DNA from: Glacieibacterium frigidum
Lineage (GTDB): Bacteria > Pseudomonadota > Alphaproteobacteria > Sphingomonadales > Sphingomonadaceae
DNA length: 64,000 nt
Assembly: GCF_007097155.1 (NCBI RefSeq)
Contig: NZ_VJWA01000001.1
Location: forward strand, 310,001 to 374,000
Reading direction: 5' to 3'
This document shows positions 1-7,572 of the stretch, in pieces. A program made the translations under genes and the position numbers. Under the pieces are notes generated by a model. The model was not told where the DNA came from. It searched no databases and saw only the letters and a program-made list of their open reading frames with translations. The number at the start of each line of letters is the position of its first letter. Within the stretch, counting starts at the first letter, position 1.

Positions 1-758
1 GGCGCGGAACGGTGGAGCCCTATGCCCCCGACGTGCTCGACAATTACGAGCTGGGCTTCAAGACAAGCTTTGCCGACAACAAGGTCCGGTTCAACGGCGC
101 GATCTACCAGCTCGACTGGGACGACGTGCAGTTCTCGTCGCTGGGCGAGAACGGGCTGACGATCATCCGCAACGCCGGCAACGCGCGCATCCGCGGCTTC
201 GAATTCGACCTTAATGTGCAGCCGACGACGGGCCTGACGCTGGGGGTCAGCGGCAGCTACAACAACGCCAAGCTGGTCACCGACTTCTGCGCCTCCGCCA
301 ATTCGACGCAGGACTGCACGATCCCCGGGCCGGGAGGCGCGGCCAACTCGGTGCTGGCTCCGGCGGGCACGCGGCTGCCCGACACCGCGCGCTTCAAGGG
401 CAATGCCGTGGCGCGCTATGAGGTCGAGGTCCGCGACGGCATCGACGCGCACATCCAGGGTGCGGTGGTGCGCGAGGGCAAGCGCTTGGGCGACCTGCGT
501 CCGGCCACGCGCGCGATCGTCGGCGACTTTCCGGGCTATACGACGGTCGATCTGAGCGTCGGCTTCAAGACCGGGCGCTTCTCCGCCGAGCTCTACGGTA
601 CCAATATCTTCGACGTGAACGGCCAGACGTCGCGCAGCGTGCAGTGCGGGGAAAGCATCTGCGGCGATCCCGACGGCGTCACCGCGTCGGGCGGCATCTT
701 CTACACCTATGTCATCCGCCCGCGGACGATCGGACTGAAGGTCGGCACCAAGTTCTAG
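1..758 (+). CDS. TonB-dependent receptor, C-terminal part (5' end outside window)
   Basis: The reading frame is open from the left edge, so only about the last 250 residues are present. They show the alternating amphipathic strands of an outer-membrane beta barrel: a YELGFK strand near the start, long polar extracellular loops (one with a likely disulfide pair around DFCASANSTQDC), and a final strand IGLKVGTKF ending in phenylalanine, the usual outer-membrane insertion signal. The family imports siderophores, vitamins or carbohydrates with energy from TonB-ExbBD. The plug domain and TonB box are missing here, so the substrate cannot be inferred. A good intrinsic terminator follows the stop codon, so this is the last gene of its transcript. 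Confidence 0.93.
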   Translation, partial: RGTVEPYAPDVLDNYELGFKTSFADNKVRFNGAIYQLDWDDVQFSSLGENGLTIIRNAGNARIRGFEFDLNVQPTTGLTLGVSGSYNNAKLVTDFCASANSTQDCTIPGPGGAANSVLAPAGTRLPDTARFKGNAVARYEVEVRDGIDAHIQGAVVREGKRLGDLRPATRAIVGDFPGYTTVDLSVGFKTGRFSAELYGTNIFDVNGQTSRSVQCGESICGDPDGVTASGGIFYTYVIRPRTIGLKVGTKF

Positions 759-783
759 GCAGAACAAGCCGGGAACGAAATCG

Positions 784-816
784 GGGCGCGGGGGGTTCTC
801 CTCCGCGTCCTTTTTT
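784..816 (+). terminator. Rho-independent terminator after the TonB receptor
   Basis: An 11-bp GC-rich stem (784-794 pairing with 800-810, two G-U pairs), a 5-nt loop, then six T residues at 811-816. It lies 25 nt after the receptor stop codon and ends just before the ribosome binding site of the next small gene, which must therefore be transcribed by read-through or from a promoter inside this short gap. Confidence 0.85.
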
Positions 817-829
817 CGTGGAGATCATT

Positions 830-1048
830 GTGAGCGACACCGAGAACCCCAAGACCAACCCGACGTCGAATGCCGAGAAGGACCCCGCCGACTGGACGAC
901 GGGCGACGAGCCGATGACCGGCGCGCAGGCGTCGTACCTGAAGACGCTGAGCGAGGAGGCACACGAGGAGTTCGACCCCGAGCTCAACAAGGCCGACGCG
1001 TCGATCCGCATCGACGAGTTGCAGGAGCAGACCGGGCGCGGCCGCTAG
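830..1048 (+). CDS. DUF3072 family small protein
   Basis: A 72-residue acidic, hydrophilic protein. It starts at GTG 830, preceded by GGAG at 820-823 with ideal spacing. A longer upstream extension of the frame overlaps the receptor gene in another frame and is not credible. The core (DWTTGDEPMTGAQASYLKTL, then EEFDPELNKADAS and RIDELQ) matches the DUF3072 pattern found as short cytoplasmic proteins in many proteobacteria; its function is unknown. There is no signal peptide or membrane segment. Its TAG stop lies in a CTAG tetranucleotide that is also the stop of the convergent gene on the other strand. Confidence 0.85.
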   Translation: MSDTENPKTNPTSNAEKDPADWTTGDEPMTGAQASYLKTLSEEAHEEFDPELNKADASIRIDELQEQTGRGR

Positions 1049-2046
1049 GGCAGGGGCAGGGGCAGGGGCAGCGCGGCGACGGGGCGGAGCGTCAGCGCCG
1101 CCTCCTCGAGTACCGCCAGCGCGCGCCATCCCGTCTGCAAGCGCCGCGCAGATGCGAGCCAGGCGGTCGTGCCCGGCCCGCGCGGCAAACGCTCGACGGC
1201 CGCGACCGCACTCGCGACATCGCCCGCGGCGAGCGCGGCATCAGCGCGCGCCATCGGATCGTCGGCGCGGGCATTGCTGCGTTCGCGCACCTCGACGACG
1301 CTCGCCAGCCCTGCGGTGAAGCGGCCCCACCAGCCGGCATCGGGGGCGGGCGCAGTGCCGCGCAGGCGGGCGAGCCCGGCGCGCAGCGTCGCAGGCGTGA
1401 CCGGCGCGCTGCCGAGTGCCACCACCGCCTCGACCTGGGGGCCCTGGGTGTCGGCGAACAGCGCGCGCAACGGCGTCGCGAGGCCCGGCGTCCAGCGTCC
1501 CGCCTCGATCGCGCGGCGTGCCGCGAGGACGCTGAGCGCACCCTGCGCCCGGTCGGCATCGACGCGCGCGGCCTGCAGGGTCAGCACCGTCTGGCCCGCG
1601 TTCGCATCGACGCGGCCGGTCAGCGCTGCGACGCTGCCGGTCAATGTGTCGATCCGCGCGGTGCCCGCATCGCTGGTGCGCTCGAGACCCTCCAGCCGTG
1701 CCTCGAGTGCTGCGACGCGCTCGTTGCTCTGCGGGGCCGCGACGGGCGCGACCAATTGCTGCGGGGCGCGCGCCTCGACCGCGCGCAGGCGCGCATCGAG
1801 TGCCGCAACGACGGCAGGATCGACGCCGGTGCTGGTCTCGACGTCGGCGAAGCCCGGGATCTGCGAGCGGATGTTGCGCTCGAACCAGGGGTTGGCGATC
1901 AGCCCGAGCGCGAAGGTGAACAGCGCGGCGGCCAGCACCCACGGTACCACCCCGCGCCGCGGCGGCGGGGTCATCGCGATCGGCTTGCCCGCCAGGCGCG
2001 CGCGCAGGCGTTCGGTGGCATCGGCCGGTTCTTCGCTGGCATCCAT
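1045..2046 (-). CDS. Mitofilin-like (COG4223/HemX-type) inner-membrane protein
   Basis: A 333-residue protein starting at ATG 2046. The longer upstream frame runs into hemD and is a shadow. After a charged N-terminus (ATERLRARLAGKP) comes one membrane segment, VVPWVLAAALFTFALGLIA. A long periplasmic part follows with coiled-coil character (LDARLRAVEARAPQ, VAALEARLEGLER) and a helical C-terminal domain. This is the layout of the alphaproteobacterial mitofilin-related protein encoded just after hemD, which resembles enterobacterial HemX and mitochondrial Mic60. Its role is thought to be in membrane organisation, not heme catalysis. It starts 7 nt after hemD ends, so it is in the heme operon. 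Confidence 0.8.
   Translation of the reverse strand: MDASEEPADATERLRARLAGKPIAMTPPPRRGVVPWVLAAALFTFALGLIANPWFERNIRSQIPGFADVETSTGVDPAVVAALDARLRAVEARAPQQLVAPVAAPQSNERVAALEARLEGLERTSDAGTARIDTLTGSVAALTGRVDANAGQTVLTLQAARVDADRAQGALSVLAARRAIEAGRWTPGLATPLRALFADTQGPQVEAVVALGSAPVTPATLRAGLARLRGTAPAPDAGWWGRFTAGLASVVEVRERSNARADDPMARADAALAAGDVASAVAAVERLPRGPGTTAWLASARRLQTGWRALAVLEEAALTLRPVAALPLPLPLP
1048..1070. repeat. Hexanucleotide microsatellite (GGGGCA, about 3.8 copies)
   Basis: Tandem GGGGCA units at the very end of the mitofilin-like gene. On the minus strand they encode the C-terminal LPLPLPLP tail. A change in copy number would add or remove Leu-Pro pairs without shifting the frame. Confidence 0.8.
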
Positions 2047-2053
2047 GGGCGCC

Positions 2054-2701
2054 CTATTCGCACGCCAGACGCGCGGCGGCAAAGAGCGCATCCTCGGTCG
2101 GCTCGGCTGCGACCGCGATTGCCGCCCACCCAGTGCCCGCGGCGGCGGCAATGGCGGGGCTCAGCGCGGCGATGCGCACGGCCGCAGGGTCACCGCTGAA
2201 CAGCGCGGCGAAGCGCGCGGCGGTGCGGGCCGAGTAGAGGAGCGCGAGGTCGAAATCTTCGGCCGGCAACGCTTCGGCGAGGTCGGCAGCATAGACGGTG
2301 ACCACGCCGACGCTCAGCGCTTCGGGCACCACCGCCGCACTGCGGTCGGCCCCTGCCAGATGCAGCAGCCGAGTGACCCCGTCGCCGGCGGCCTGCGCGA
2401 ACACCGCGCTTGCATCGCCGCGGGCGACCCGGACATCGCAGAACCCCGCCGCGCGCGCCGCCTCGCCGGTCGCCGCACCCACGGCGTAGGCGGGCAGGTG
2501 CGCCAGCGCGGCCAAATCACCACCGAGCGCCGGAGCGGCCGCTGAGGTGAACGCCACCGCCTGCCAGTCGCCCGGCGGCAATTCCCACGCCACCGCCCGA
2601 GGAATCAGCAGCGGCGCGACGATCGGCTCATGCCCAAGTGCGCGCAGCCGCCCGGCCGTCCGCGACGCGGCGGGTTCCGGCCGGGTGACGAGGACGCGCA
2701 G
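2054..2701 (-). CDS. hemD: Uroporphyrinogen-III synthase, apparent CTG start
   Basis: HemD closes and isomerises hydroxymethylbilane to uroporphyrinogen III. The first ordinary start codon (GTG 2593) would remove about 36 conserved N-terminal residues. In-frame translation back to CTG 2701 gives LRVLVTRPEPAASRTAGRL, the typical N-terminal beta strand and RP motif of HemD, and a 215-residue protein close to normal length. No ATG, GTG or TTG lies between the hemC stop and this sequence, while GGAGAG sits at 2708-2713, 6 nt before the CTG. The rest (VAFTSAAAPA, a low-conservation two-domain fold) fits HemD. It lies between hemC and the mitofilin-like gene. A sequencing error in the start codon is the main alternative. 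Confidence 0.85.
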   Translation of the reverse strand: MRVLVTRPEPAASRTAGRLRALGHEPIVAPLLIPRAVAWELPPGDWQAVAFTSAAAPALGGDLAALAHLPAYAVGAATGEAARAAGFCDVRVARGDASAVFAQAAGDGVTRLLHLAGADRSAAVVPEALSVGVVTVYAADLAEALPAEDFDLALLYSARTAARFAALFSGDPAAVRIAALSPAIAAAAGTGWAAIAVAAEPTEDALFAAARLACE

Positions 2702-2713
2702 GCTTTACTCTCC
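2699..2713 (-). promoter_or_regulatory. Shine-Dalgarno GGAGAG and CTG start of hemD
   Basis: GGAGAG (2713-2708) lies inside the last codons of hemC; the hemC TAA (2707-2705) and one AGC codon separate it from CTG (2701-2699). Spacing from the purine tract to the CTG is 6 nt. This site decides the start of hemD. Confidence 0.65.
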
Positions 2714-3610
2714 GAACTGCGCGCGCAGCTCCGGCGAGGCGCGCGCCAGCAGCTCGGCCGCGAGCAACGCGACTGCATCCCTGGCGCCCGCGAGCGGCGC
2801 GTGCGTCGCACCGTGCTGCCGCTCCGTCCCGTCGTTGCGGATGATCTCGCCGGAGAAGCTGACCGAACCGTCGGCCACGCGCGCCAGCGCCGCGACGGGC
2901 GAGTGGCAGTCGGCGTCGAGGCACGCGAGGAAGTGGCGCTCGAGCAGCACCGCCGCATGCGTGTCGGCATCGTCGATGCGCGCCACCGCGTCGCCCACCG
3001 CCGCGTCGCCCTTGCGGATCGCAATGCCCACCGCGCCCTGCGCCGGCGCGGGCAGCCAGTCGTCGATCTCCAGCGCATGCCCCGCGTCGATGCCGAGCCG
3101 GTCGAGCCCCGCCGCCGCCAGCAGCGTTGCGTCGAAATCGCCCGCCGCGATCCGCGCCAGCCGCGTCGCGACATTGCCGCGCAGCATCTCGATGACGAGG
3201 TCGGGCCGGCGGGCGAGCAGCTGCGCCGCCCGCCTGGGGCTCGACGTGCCGACCTTCGCACCGTGGCGCAGCGCGCCCAGCGTCGCCGTACCGATCAGCC
3301 GGTCGCGGACATCGGCGCGCGGCATCATCGCAGCGAGCGCGACGCCGTCGTTCAGGTCGGTCTCGACATCCTTCATCGAATGCACCGCGAAATCGATGCG
3401 GCGGTCGATCAGCGCGGCGTCGAGTTCCTTGGTCCACAGCGCCTTGCCGCCGATCTCGGCGAGCGGCCTGTCCTGGACGCGGTCGCCCGTCGTCGTGATC
3501 ACCACGATCTCGCAGGTCGTGCCATGCACGGCGAGCGCACCCGCCACCATGTTCGCCTGCGCCAATGCCAGCGGCGAACCGCGCGTCCCGAGCTTCAGAT
3601 TTGTCGTCAT
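2705..3610 (-). CDS. hemC: Hydroxymethylbilane synthase (porphobilinogen deaminase)
   Basis: A 301-residue cytoplasmic enzyme that joins four porphobilinogens into hydroxymethylbilane for heme biosynthesis. It starts at ATG 3610 (MTTNLKLGTRGSPLALAQA). Family signatures follow in order: ITTTGDRVQDRPL, GGKALWTKELD, DFAVHSMKDV, GTSSPRRAAQL and RGNVATRL. Cys235 in LDADCHSPVAA is the expected attachment site of the dipyrromethane cofactor. It is divergent from the GNAT-ASCH gene with only 30 bp between the starts. It is followed in the same frame by hemD after a single TAA stop and one further codon. The apparent 575-residue upstream extension is antisense to the GNAT gene and is rejected. Confidence 0.97.
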   Translation of the reverse strand: MTTNLKLGTRGSPLALAQANMVAGALAVHGTTCEIVVITTTGDRVQDRPLAEIGGKALWTKELDAALIDRRIDFAVHSMKDVETDLNDGVALAAMMPRADVRDRLIGTATLGALRHGAKVGTSSPRRAAQLLARRPDLVIEMLRGNVATRLARIAAGDFDATLLAAAGLDRLGIDAGHALEIDDWLPAPAQGAVGIAIRKGDAAVGDAVARIDDADTHAAVLLERHFLACLDADCHSPVAALARVADGSVSFSGEIIRNDGTERQHGATHAPLAGARDAVALLAAELLARASPELRAQFGE

Positions 3611-3640
3611 GCCCGCGCCTTGTGCTAGGGCAGCCGCGAC

Positions 3641-4489
3641 ATGGCAAGCAGCCCCGCCCCAATCGCATCGTCGCCGCCCGTCACCGTGCGGCGGCTGACC
3701 CGCGCCGACGCCCCGGTCGCCGGGTCGCTGCACCGCGCGTCGTACGAGGATCGCCTGCCCTGGCTCGCCGGGCGGCACGACGAGGCCGGATTCATACGCT
3801 TCTTCGCCGACACGCTGATCGACGCGGGGCCGGTCTGGGGGGCCTTCGCCGACGACCGCCTGCTCGGCTTCATCGCGCTGCGGGGTGACCTCGTCGACCA
3901 GCTGTTCATCGCGCCCGGGCACCAGTCGCAGGGGGTCGGTAGCCTGCTGCTCGATCTCGCCAAGGCGAGTGCGGAGCGGCTGACGCTCGTGGTTTTCGAG
4001 CGCAACGAGGCGGCGTGGCAATTCTACGAGCGGCGCGGCTTCGTGGCGGTCGAGCATCGCGACGGCACGTGCAACGAGGAGGGCGAGCCCGAGATCCTCT
4101 ATGCCTGGCAGCGCGGACCAGGCGATTGCCCCCGCGAACGCTTCGGCGATGGGCCGGCACTGGCCGACACGCTGCTCGCCTTGGTGCTGGCGGGCGTCAA
4201 GACAGCGACCTGCTGGGACGCGCGCGAAGGACTGAAGGGGTCGGCGATCGGCGGCCGCTGGGCCGCGCTCGACGGCGCCGGTGCACCGCGCGCGCTGCTC
4301 GAGACGGTCGAACTGACGACCCGTCGCTTCGACGAGGTCGATGCCGGCTTCGCGTTCGACGAGGGCGAGGACGACCGCAGCCTCGCGGCGTGGCAGCGCG
4401 AGCATCGCGCCTACTTCCAGCGCAACGGGCATTTCGCCTCCGACATGCCGCTGTGCTGCGAGCGTTTCCGCCTGGTCGCCGCACTATGA
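3641..4489 (+). CDS. GNAT acetyltransferase fused to an ASCH domain
   Basis: A 282-residue protein. Residues about 15-150 are a GNAT fold ([39 protein letters not shown] as the acetyl-CoA loop, [13 protein letters not shown]). Residues about 155-282 resemble an ASCH domain ([29 protein letters not shown], ending in [13 protein letters not shown]). ASCH domains bind RNA or hydrolyse modified nucleosides such as N4-acetylcytidine. The substrate of the fusion is unknown. Its stop overlaps the tsaD start by 4 bp (ATGA), so the two are translationally coupled, which hints at an RNA-related role. It could equally be a housekeeping acetyltransferase with a passive second domain. Confidence 0.85.
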   Translation: MASSPAPIASSPPVTVRRLTRADAPVAGSLHRASYEDRLPWLAGRHDEAGFIRFFADTLIDAGPVWGAFADDRLLGFIALRGDLVDQLFIAPGHQSQGVGSLLLDLAKASAERLTLVVFERNEAAWQFYERRGFVAVEHRDGTCNEEGEPEILYAWQRGPGDCPRERFGDGPALADTLLALVLAGVKTATCWDAREGLKGSAIGGRWAALDGAGAPRALLETVELTTRRFDEVDAGFAFDEGEDDRSLAAWQREHRAYFQRNGHFASDMPLCCERFRLVAAL

Positions 4490-5520
4490 CGCTGATCCTC
4501 GGCATCGAATCGAGCTGCGACGAGACCGCGGTCGCGCTGGTCCGCGGCGACCGCAGTATCGTCGCGCAGGCGGTGGCGAGCCAGGATGCCGACCATCGGC
4601 CGTTCGGCGGCGTCGTGCCCGAACTCGCGGCGCGCGCGCATGTCGAGGCGCTGACGCCGATGATCGAGCGCGTGCTGCGCGACGGCGGGGTGCGGCTCGC
4701 GGACGTCGATGCGATCGCCGCGACGGCCGGGCCGGGGCTGATCGGCGGGGTGATGGTCGGGCTGGTCACCGCCAAGGCGCTGTGCCTTGCCGCGCACAAG
4801 CCGCTGCTCGCGGTCAATCATCTCGAGGGGCACGCGCTCAGTCCGCGGCTCGTCGATGCGGAGCTCGAGTTTCCGTATCTGCTGTTGCTCGTCTCGGGCG
4901 GGCATTGCCAGCTGCTCGCGGTCGAAGGGGTCGGGCGCTACCGGCGTCTCGCGACGACGATCGACGATGCGGTCGGCGAGGCGTTCGACAAGACCGCGAA
5001 GATTCTGGGGCTGGGATTCCCCGGCGGGCCGGCGGTCGAGCGGGCGGCGCGCGAGGGCGACGCGCGGGCGGTGCCGCTGCCGCGCCCGATGGTCGGCTGG
5101 CCCGAGCCGCACTTCTCCTTCGCCGGGCTGAAAAGCGCGGTGCTGCGCGCGCATGCGACGGGCAATTACGGCATCCCCGATCTCGCCGCGTCGTTCCAGG
5201 CGGCGGCGGTCGACTGCCTCGTCGACCGGACGCAGCGCGCGCTGCGCAGCATGCCCGAGGCGAAAGCCCTCGTCGTCGCGGGCGGGGTCGCGTCGAACGG
5301 CATTGTCCGGACAGCTTTGGCGGGTCTGGCCGCGACGCACGGCACGAGGTTCGTCGCGCCGCCGCCGTGGCTGTGCACCGACAATGCCGCGATGATCGCC
5401 TGGGCCGGGGCAGAGCGGCTGGCGCTCGGGCTGGTCGACGGGCTCGACGCGCCGGCGCGGCCGCGCTGGCCGCTCGATCCGGATGCGGAAATCGCGCGCG
5501 GTGCAGGGATCAAGGCATGA
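4486..5520 (+). CDS. tsaD: tRNA N6-adenosine threonylcarbamoyltransferase
   Basis: A 344-residue enzyme that transfers the threonylcarbamoyl group to A37 of ANN-decoding tRNAs, working with TsaB, TsaE and TsaC. It begins [16 protein letters not shown], the ASKHA-type phosphate motif. It carries the metal-binding pair His112/His116 in [34 protein letters not shown], and VVAGGVASN near the C-terminus. ATG 4486 overlaps the stop of the GNAT-ASCH gene, and its own stop overlaps gpsA. The tsaD-gpsA order divergent from hemC is common in alphaproteobacteria. Confidence 0.98.
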   Translation: MTLILGIESSCDETAVALVRGDRSIVAQAVASQDADHRPFGGVVPELAARAHVEALTPMIERVLRDGGVRLADVDAIAATAGPGLIGGVMVGLVTAKALCLAAHKPLLAVNHLEGHALSPRLVDAELEFPYLLLLVSGGHCQLLAVEGVGRYRRLATTIDDAVGEAFDKTAKILGLGFPGGPAVERAAREGDARAVPLPRPMVGWPEPHFSFAGLKSAVLRAHATGNYGIPDLAASFQAAAVDCLVDRTQRALRSMPEAKALVVAGGVASNGIVRTALAGLAATHGTRFVAPPPWLCTDNAAMIAWAGAERLALGLVDGLDAPARPRWPLDPDAEIARGAGIKA

Positions 5521-6491
5521 AGGTCGGCGTGATCGGCGGCGGCGCGTGGGGCACCGCGCTGGCGTGCGTGCTCGCGGGCAAGGGGCTCGACGTGCTGCTC
5601 TGGGCGCGCGAGGGCGCGGTCGTCGATGGGATCAACGCCAGGGAGGGCAACCCGCGCTTTCTGCCCGGCGTCGCGCTGCCGCCCGGCATCGCCGCCACGA
5701 CGCGCCTCGCCGATCTCGATGCCTGCGACCCGTGGCTCGTCGTCGCGCCCGCGCAGCATCTGCGCAGCGTTATCGCCGCCGCCCCGTCGGGGCCGCGCAC
5801 GCTGGTGCTGTGCGCCAAGGGGATCGAGGCCGACACGCATCTGCTGATGGCCGAGGTCGCGGTGCAGGCGAACCCCCAGGCGACGTGCGCGGTGCTGTCG
5901 GGGCCGACCTTCGCCGCCGAGGTCGCAAGCGGCCTGCCGACCGCGATCACGCTGGCGTGCGCCGACGCAGGTGTGGGCGAGAGCCTCGTCGAACTGCTCG
6001 CGACGCCGCGCTTTCGCCCGTACCTGACCGACGACGTGACGGGGGCCGAGATCGGCGGCGCGGTCAAGAACGTGCTGGCGATCGCTTGCGGCGTCGTGAT
6101 CGGGCGGGGGCTCGGCGAGAACGCCCGCGCGGCATTGCTGTCGCGCGGCTATGCCGAGATGCTGCGCTTCGCCTCCGCGCGCGGCGGGCGGGTCGAGACG
6201 TTGGGCGGGCTGTCGGGGCTCGGCGACCTCGTGCTGACCTGCGGGTCACCGAAGTCGCGCAACATGAGCCTCGGCATCGGCCTGGGCAAAGGCCGGTCGG
6301 CCGCCGAACTGTTGGGCAGCCGCGACACGGTGGCGGAGGGTGCGGCGACCGCGCCGGTGCTCGTCGCGGCGGCGCGCGCGGCAGGGGTCGAAATGCCGAT
6401 CGCGGCGGCGGTCGCCGCGCTGCTCGATGGGGCCGAAGTGGCCGAGACCATCGATGCCCTGCTCAGCCGACCGTTGGGGCGGGAAGGCTAG
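5517..6491 (+). CDS. gpsA: Glycerol-3-phosphate dehydrogenase (NAD(P)+)
   Basis: A 324-residue cytoplasmic enzyme making sn-glycerol 3-phosphate from dihydroxyacetone phosphate for phospholipid synthesis. The N-terminal Rossmann motif is [14 protein letters not shown]. Further family signatures are [33 protein letters not shown] (catalytic lysine region), [13 protein letters not shown] and [15 protein letters not shown] 5517 overlaps the tsaD stop (ATGA). The TAG stop shares a CTAG palindrome with the stop of the small gene on the opposite strand. Confidence 0.98.
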   Translation: MKVGVIGGGAWGTALACVLAGKGLDVLLWAREGAVVDGINAREGNPRFLPGVALPPGIAATTRLADLDACDPWLVVAPAQHLRSVIAAAPSGPRTLVLCAKGIEADTHLLMAEVAVQANPQATCAVLSGPTFAAEVASGLPTAITLACADAGVGESLVELLATPRFRPYLTDDVTGAEIGGAVKNVLAIACGVVIGRGLGENARAALLSRGYAEMLRFASARGGRVETLGGLSGLGDLVLTCGSPKSRNMSLGIGLGKGRSAAELLGSRDTVAEGAATAPVLVAAARAAGVEMPIAAAVAALLDGAEVAETIDALLSRPLGREG

Positions 6492-6664
6492 AAGTCGACC
6501 GCGATCCCGCCCTTTTCCCAGTCGCCGTAACGCACCGGGTCGAGCCCGCCCCGGCCGCCCATCTCGGGTTCGGGCAGGACGCTCGGCTCCATCTCGGGCT
6601 CGGGTTCGGCGGGGAGCAGGCCGGGGGGGAGGTCGTCGTCTTCGTAATCGGGCCGCGATGCCAT
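6488..6664 (-). CDS. SdhAF4-like DUF1674 small protein
   Basis: A 58-residue protein starting at ATG 6664 (MASRPDYEDDDLPPG). The N-terminal two thirds is a disordered acidic, proline-rich stretch with two PEPEM repeats. The C-terminus [21 protein letters not shown] matches the conserved end of DUF1674, the bacterial relatives of eukaryotic succinate dehydrogenase assembly factor 4, which binds flavinylated SdhA and helps assemble complex II. Assignment rests on that C-terminal motif. No sdh gene lies nearby. The TAG stop is within CTAG shared with gpsA. Confidence 0.85.
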   Translation of the reverse strand: MASRPDYEDDDLPPGLLPAEPEPEMEPSVLPEPEMGGRGGLDPVRYGDWEKGGIAVDF

Positions 6665-6735
6665 GGGGGTTCTCCGTGCGCGCCGCTTGCGCTAGTCGCT
6701 TCTTAACGCCGGGGAACGGCGAAGGGGACCCGTCG

Positions 6736-7572
6736 ATGACCTATGCACGCGCGACGCTCGACGGGCGGATCGTCGCACTGACCGGCGCGGGCAGCGGCAT
6801 CGGGCGCGCGCTCGCGGTGCTTCTGGCGGGCAAGGGCTGCCGCCTGGCGCTGGCCGATAAGGACGCCGAAACGCTGGCCGAGACCTCGCGGCTGCTCGGC
6901 AACGCGCACCACGCGACGACGGTGCTCGACGTCAGCGAGGACGCCGGGGTGAAGGCTTGGCTCGACGGCGCGGCGGCGGAGTTCGGCGGGCTCGACGCGG
7001 TGATCAACAATGCCGGGCTGACCGTGATGGGGTCGTTCATCGAGACGCCCGAGGCCGATTTCGACCGCGTCATGGCAGTGAACTTCGACGGCGTGGTCAG
7101 CGGCTGCCGGCACGCGCTGCCGCACCTGAAGGGCCGCCCCGCGGCGTGGATCGTCAACCTCAGCTCGGTGTTCGGCATGATGGGCTATCCGGGGCAGGCG
7201 GCGTACAACGCGTCGAAGTTCGCGGTGCGCGGCCTGTCGGAGGCGCTGCACCTCGAGCTCGCGGTCAGTCATCCCGAAATCCGCGTCGTCCGCGTCCACC
7301 CGGGCGGGATCAAGACCAATGTCGTGCGCAACGGCAAGCTGGTCGGCACGATGCCCGTGCCGTCGGACTTCGACCATGCCGACGCCTTCGAGAAGAGCTC
7401 GCCGACGACGCCCGCGCAGGCGGCGAAGGTCATCGTCGACGGCATGGAGAAGGGGCTTCACCGCGTGCTGATCGGCCCCGACGCGAAGATGATCGACTGG
7501 CTGACGCGGCTGTATCCCAACACTTATTTTCAGAAGATCGGTAGATTCTTGAACAAGCAGAAAGCGACTTGA
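6736..7572 (+). CDS. Short-chain dehydrogenase/reductase
   Basis: A 278-residue classical SDR. It has the nucleotide-binding TGAGSGIG motif near residue 15, a structural NNAG, the catalytic Ser144 in NLSSVFG, and Tyr157/Lys161 in YNASK. Asp after beta strand 2 (LALADKDAET) suggests NAD preference. The PGGIKTNVVRNGKL segment and the C-terminal extension (MIDWLTRLYPNTYFQKIGRF) resemble SDRs acting on lipid-like or bulky substrates, but the substrate cannot be named. The stop overlaps the TTG start of rsmB by 4 bp. Confidence 0.9.
   Translation: MTYARATLDGRIVALTGAGSGIGRALAVLLAGKGCRLALADKDAETLAETSRLLGNAHHATTVLDVSEDAGVKAWLDGAAAEFGGLDAVINNAGLTVMGSFIETPEADFDRVMAVNFDGVVSGCRHALPHLKGRPAAWIVNLSSVFGMMGYPGQAAYNASKFAVRGLSEALHLELAVSHPEIRVVRVHPGGIKTNVVRNGKLVGTMPVPSDFDHADAFEKSSPTTPAQAAKVIVDGMEKGLHRVLIGPDAKMIDWLTRLYPNTYFQKIGRFLNKQKAT

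Noticed and set aside
2054-2593. hemD starting at GTG 2593
   Set aside because: It would drop the conserved N-terminal strand and RP motif that are encoded in frame upstream and has no RBS.
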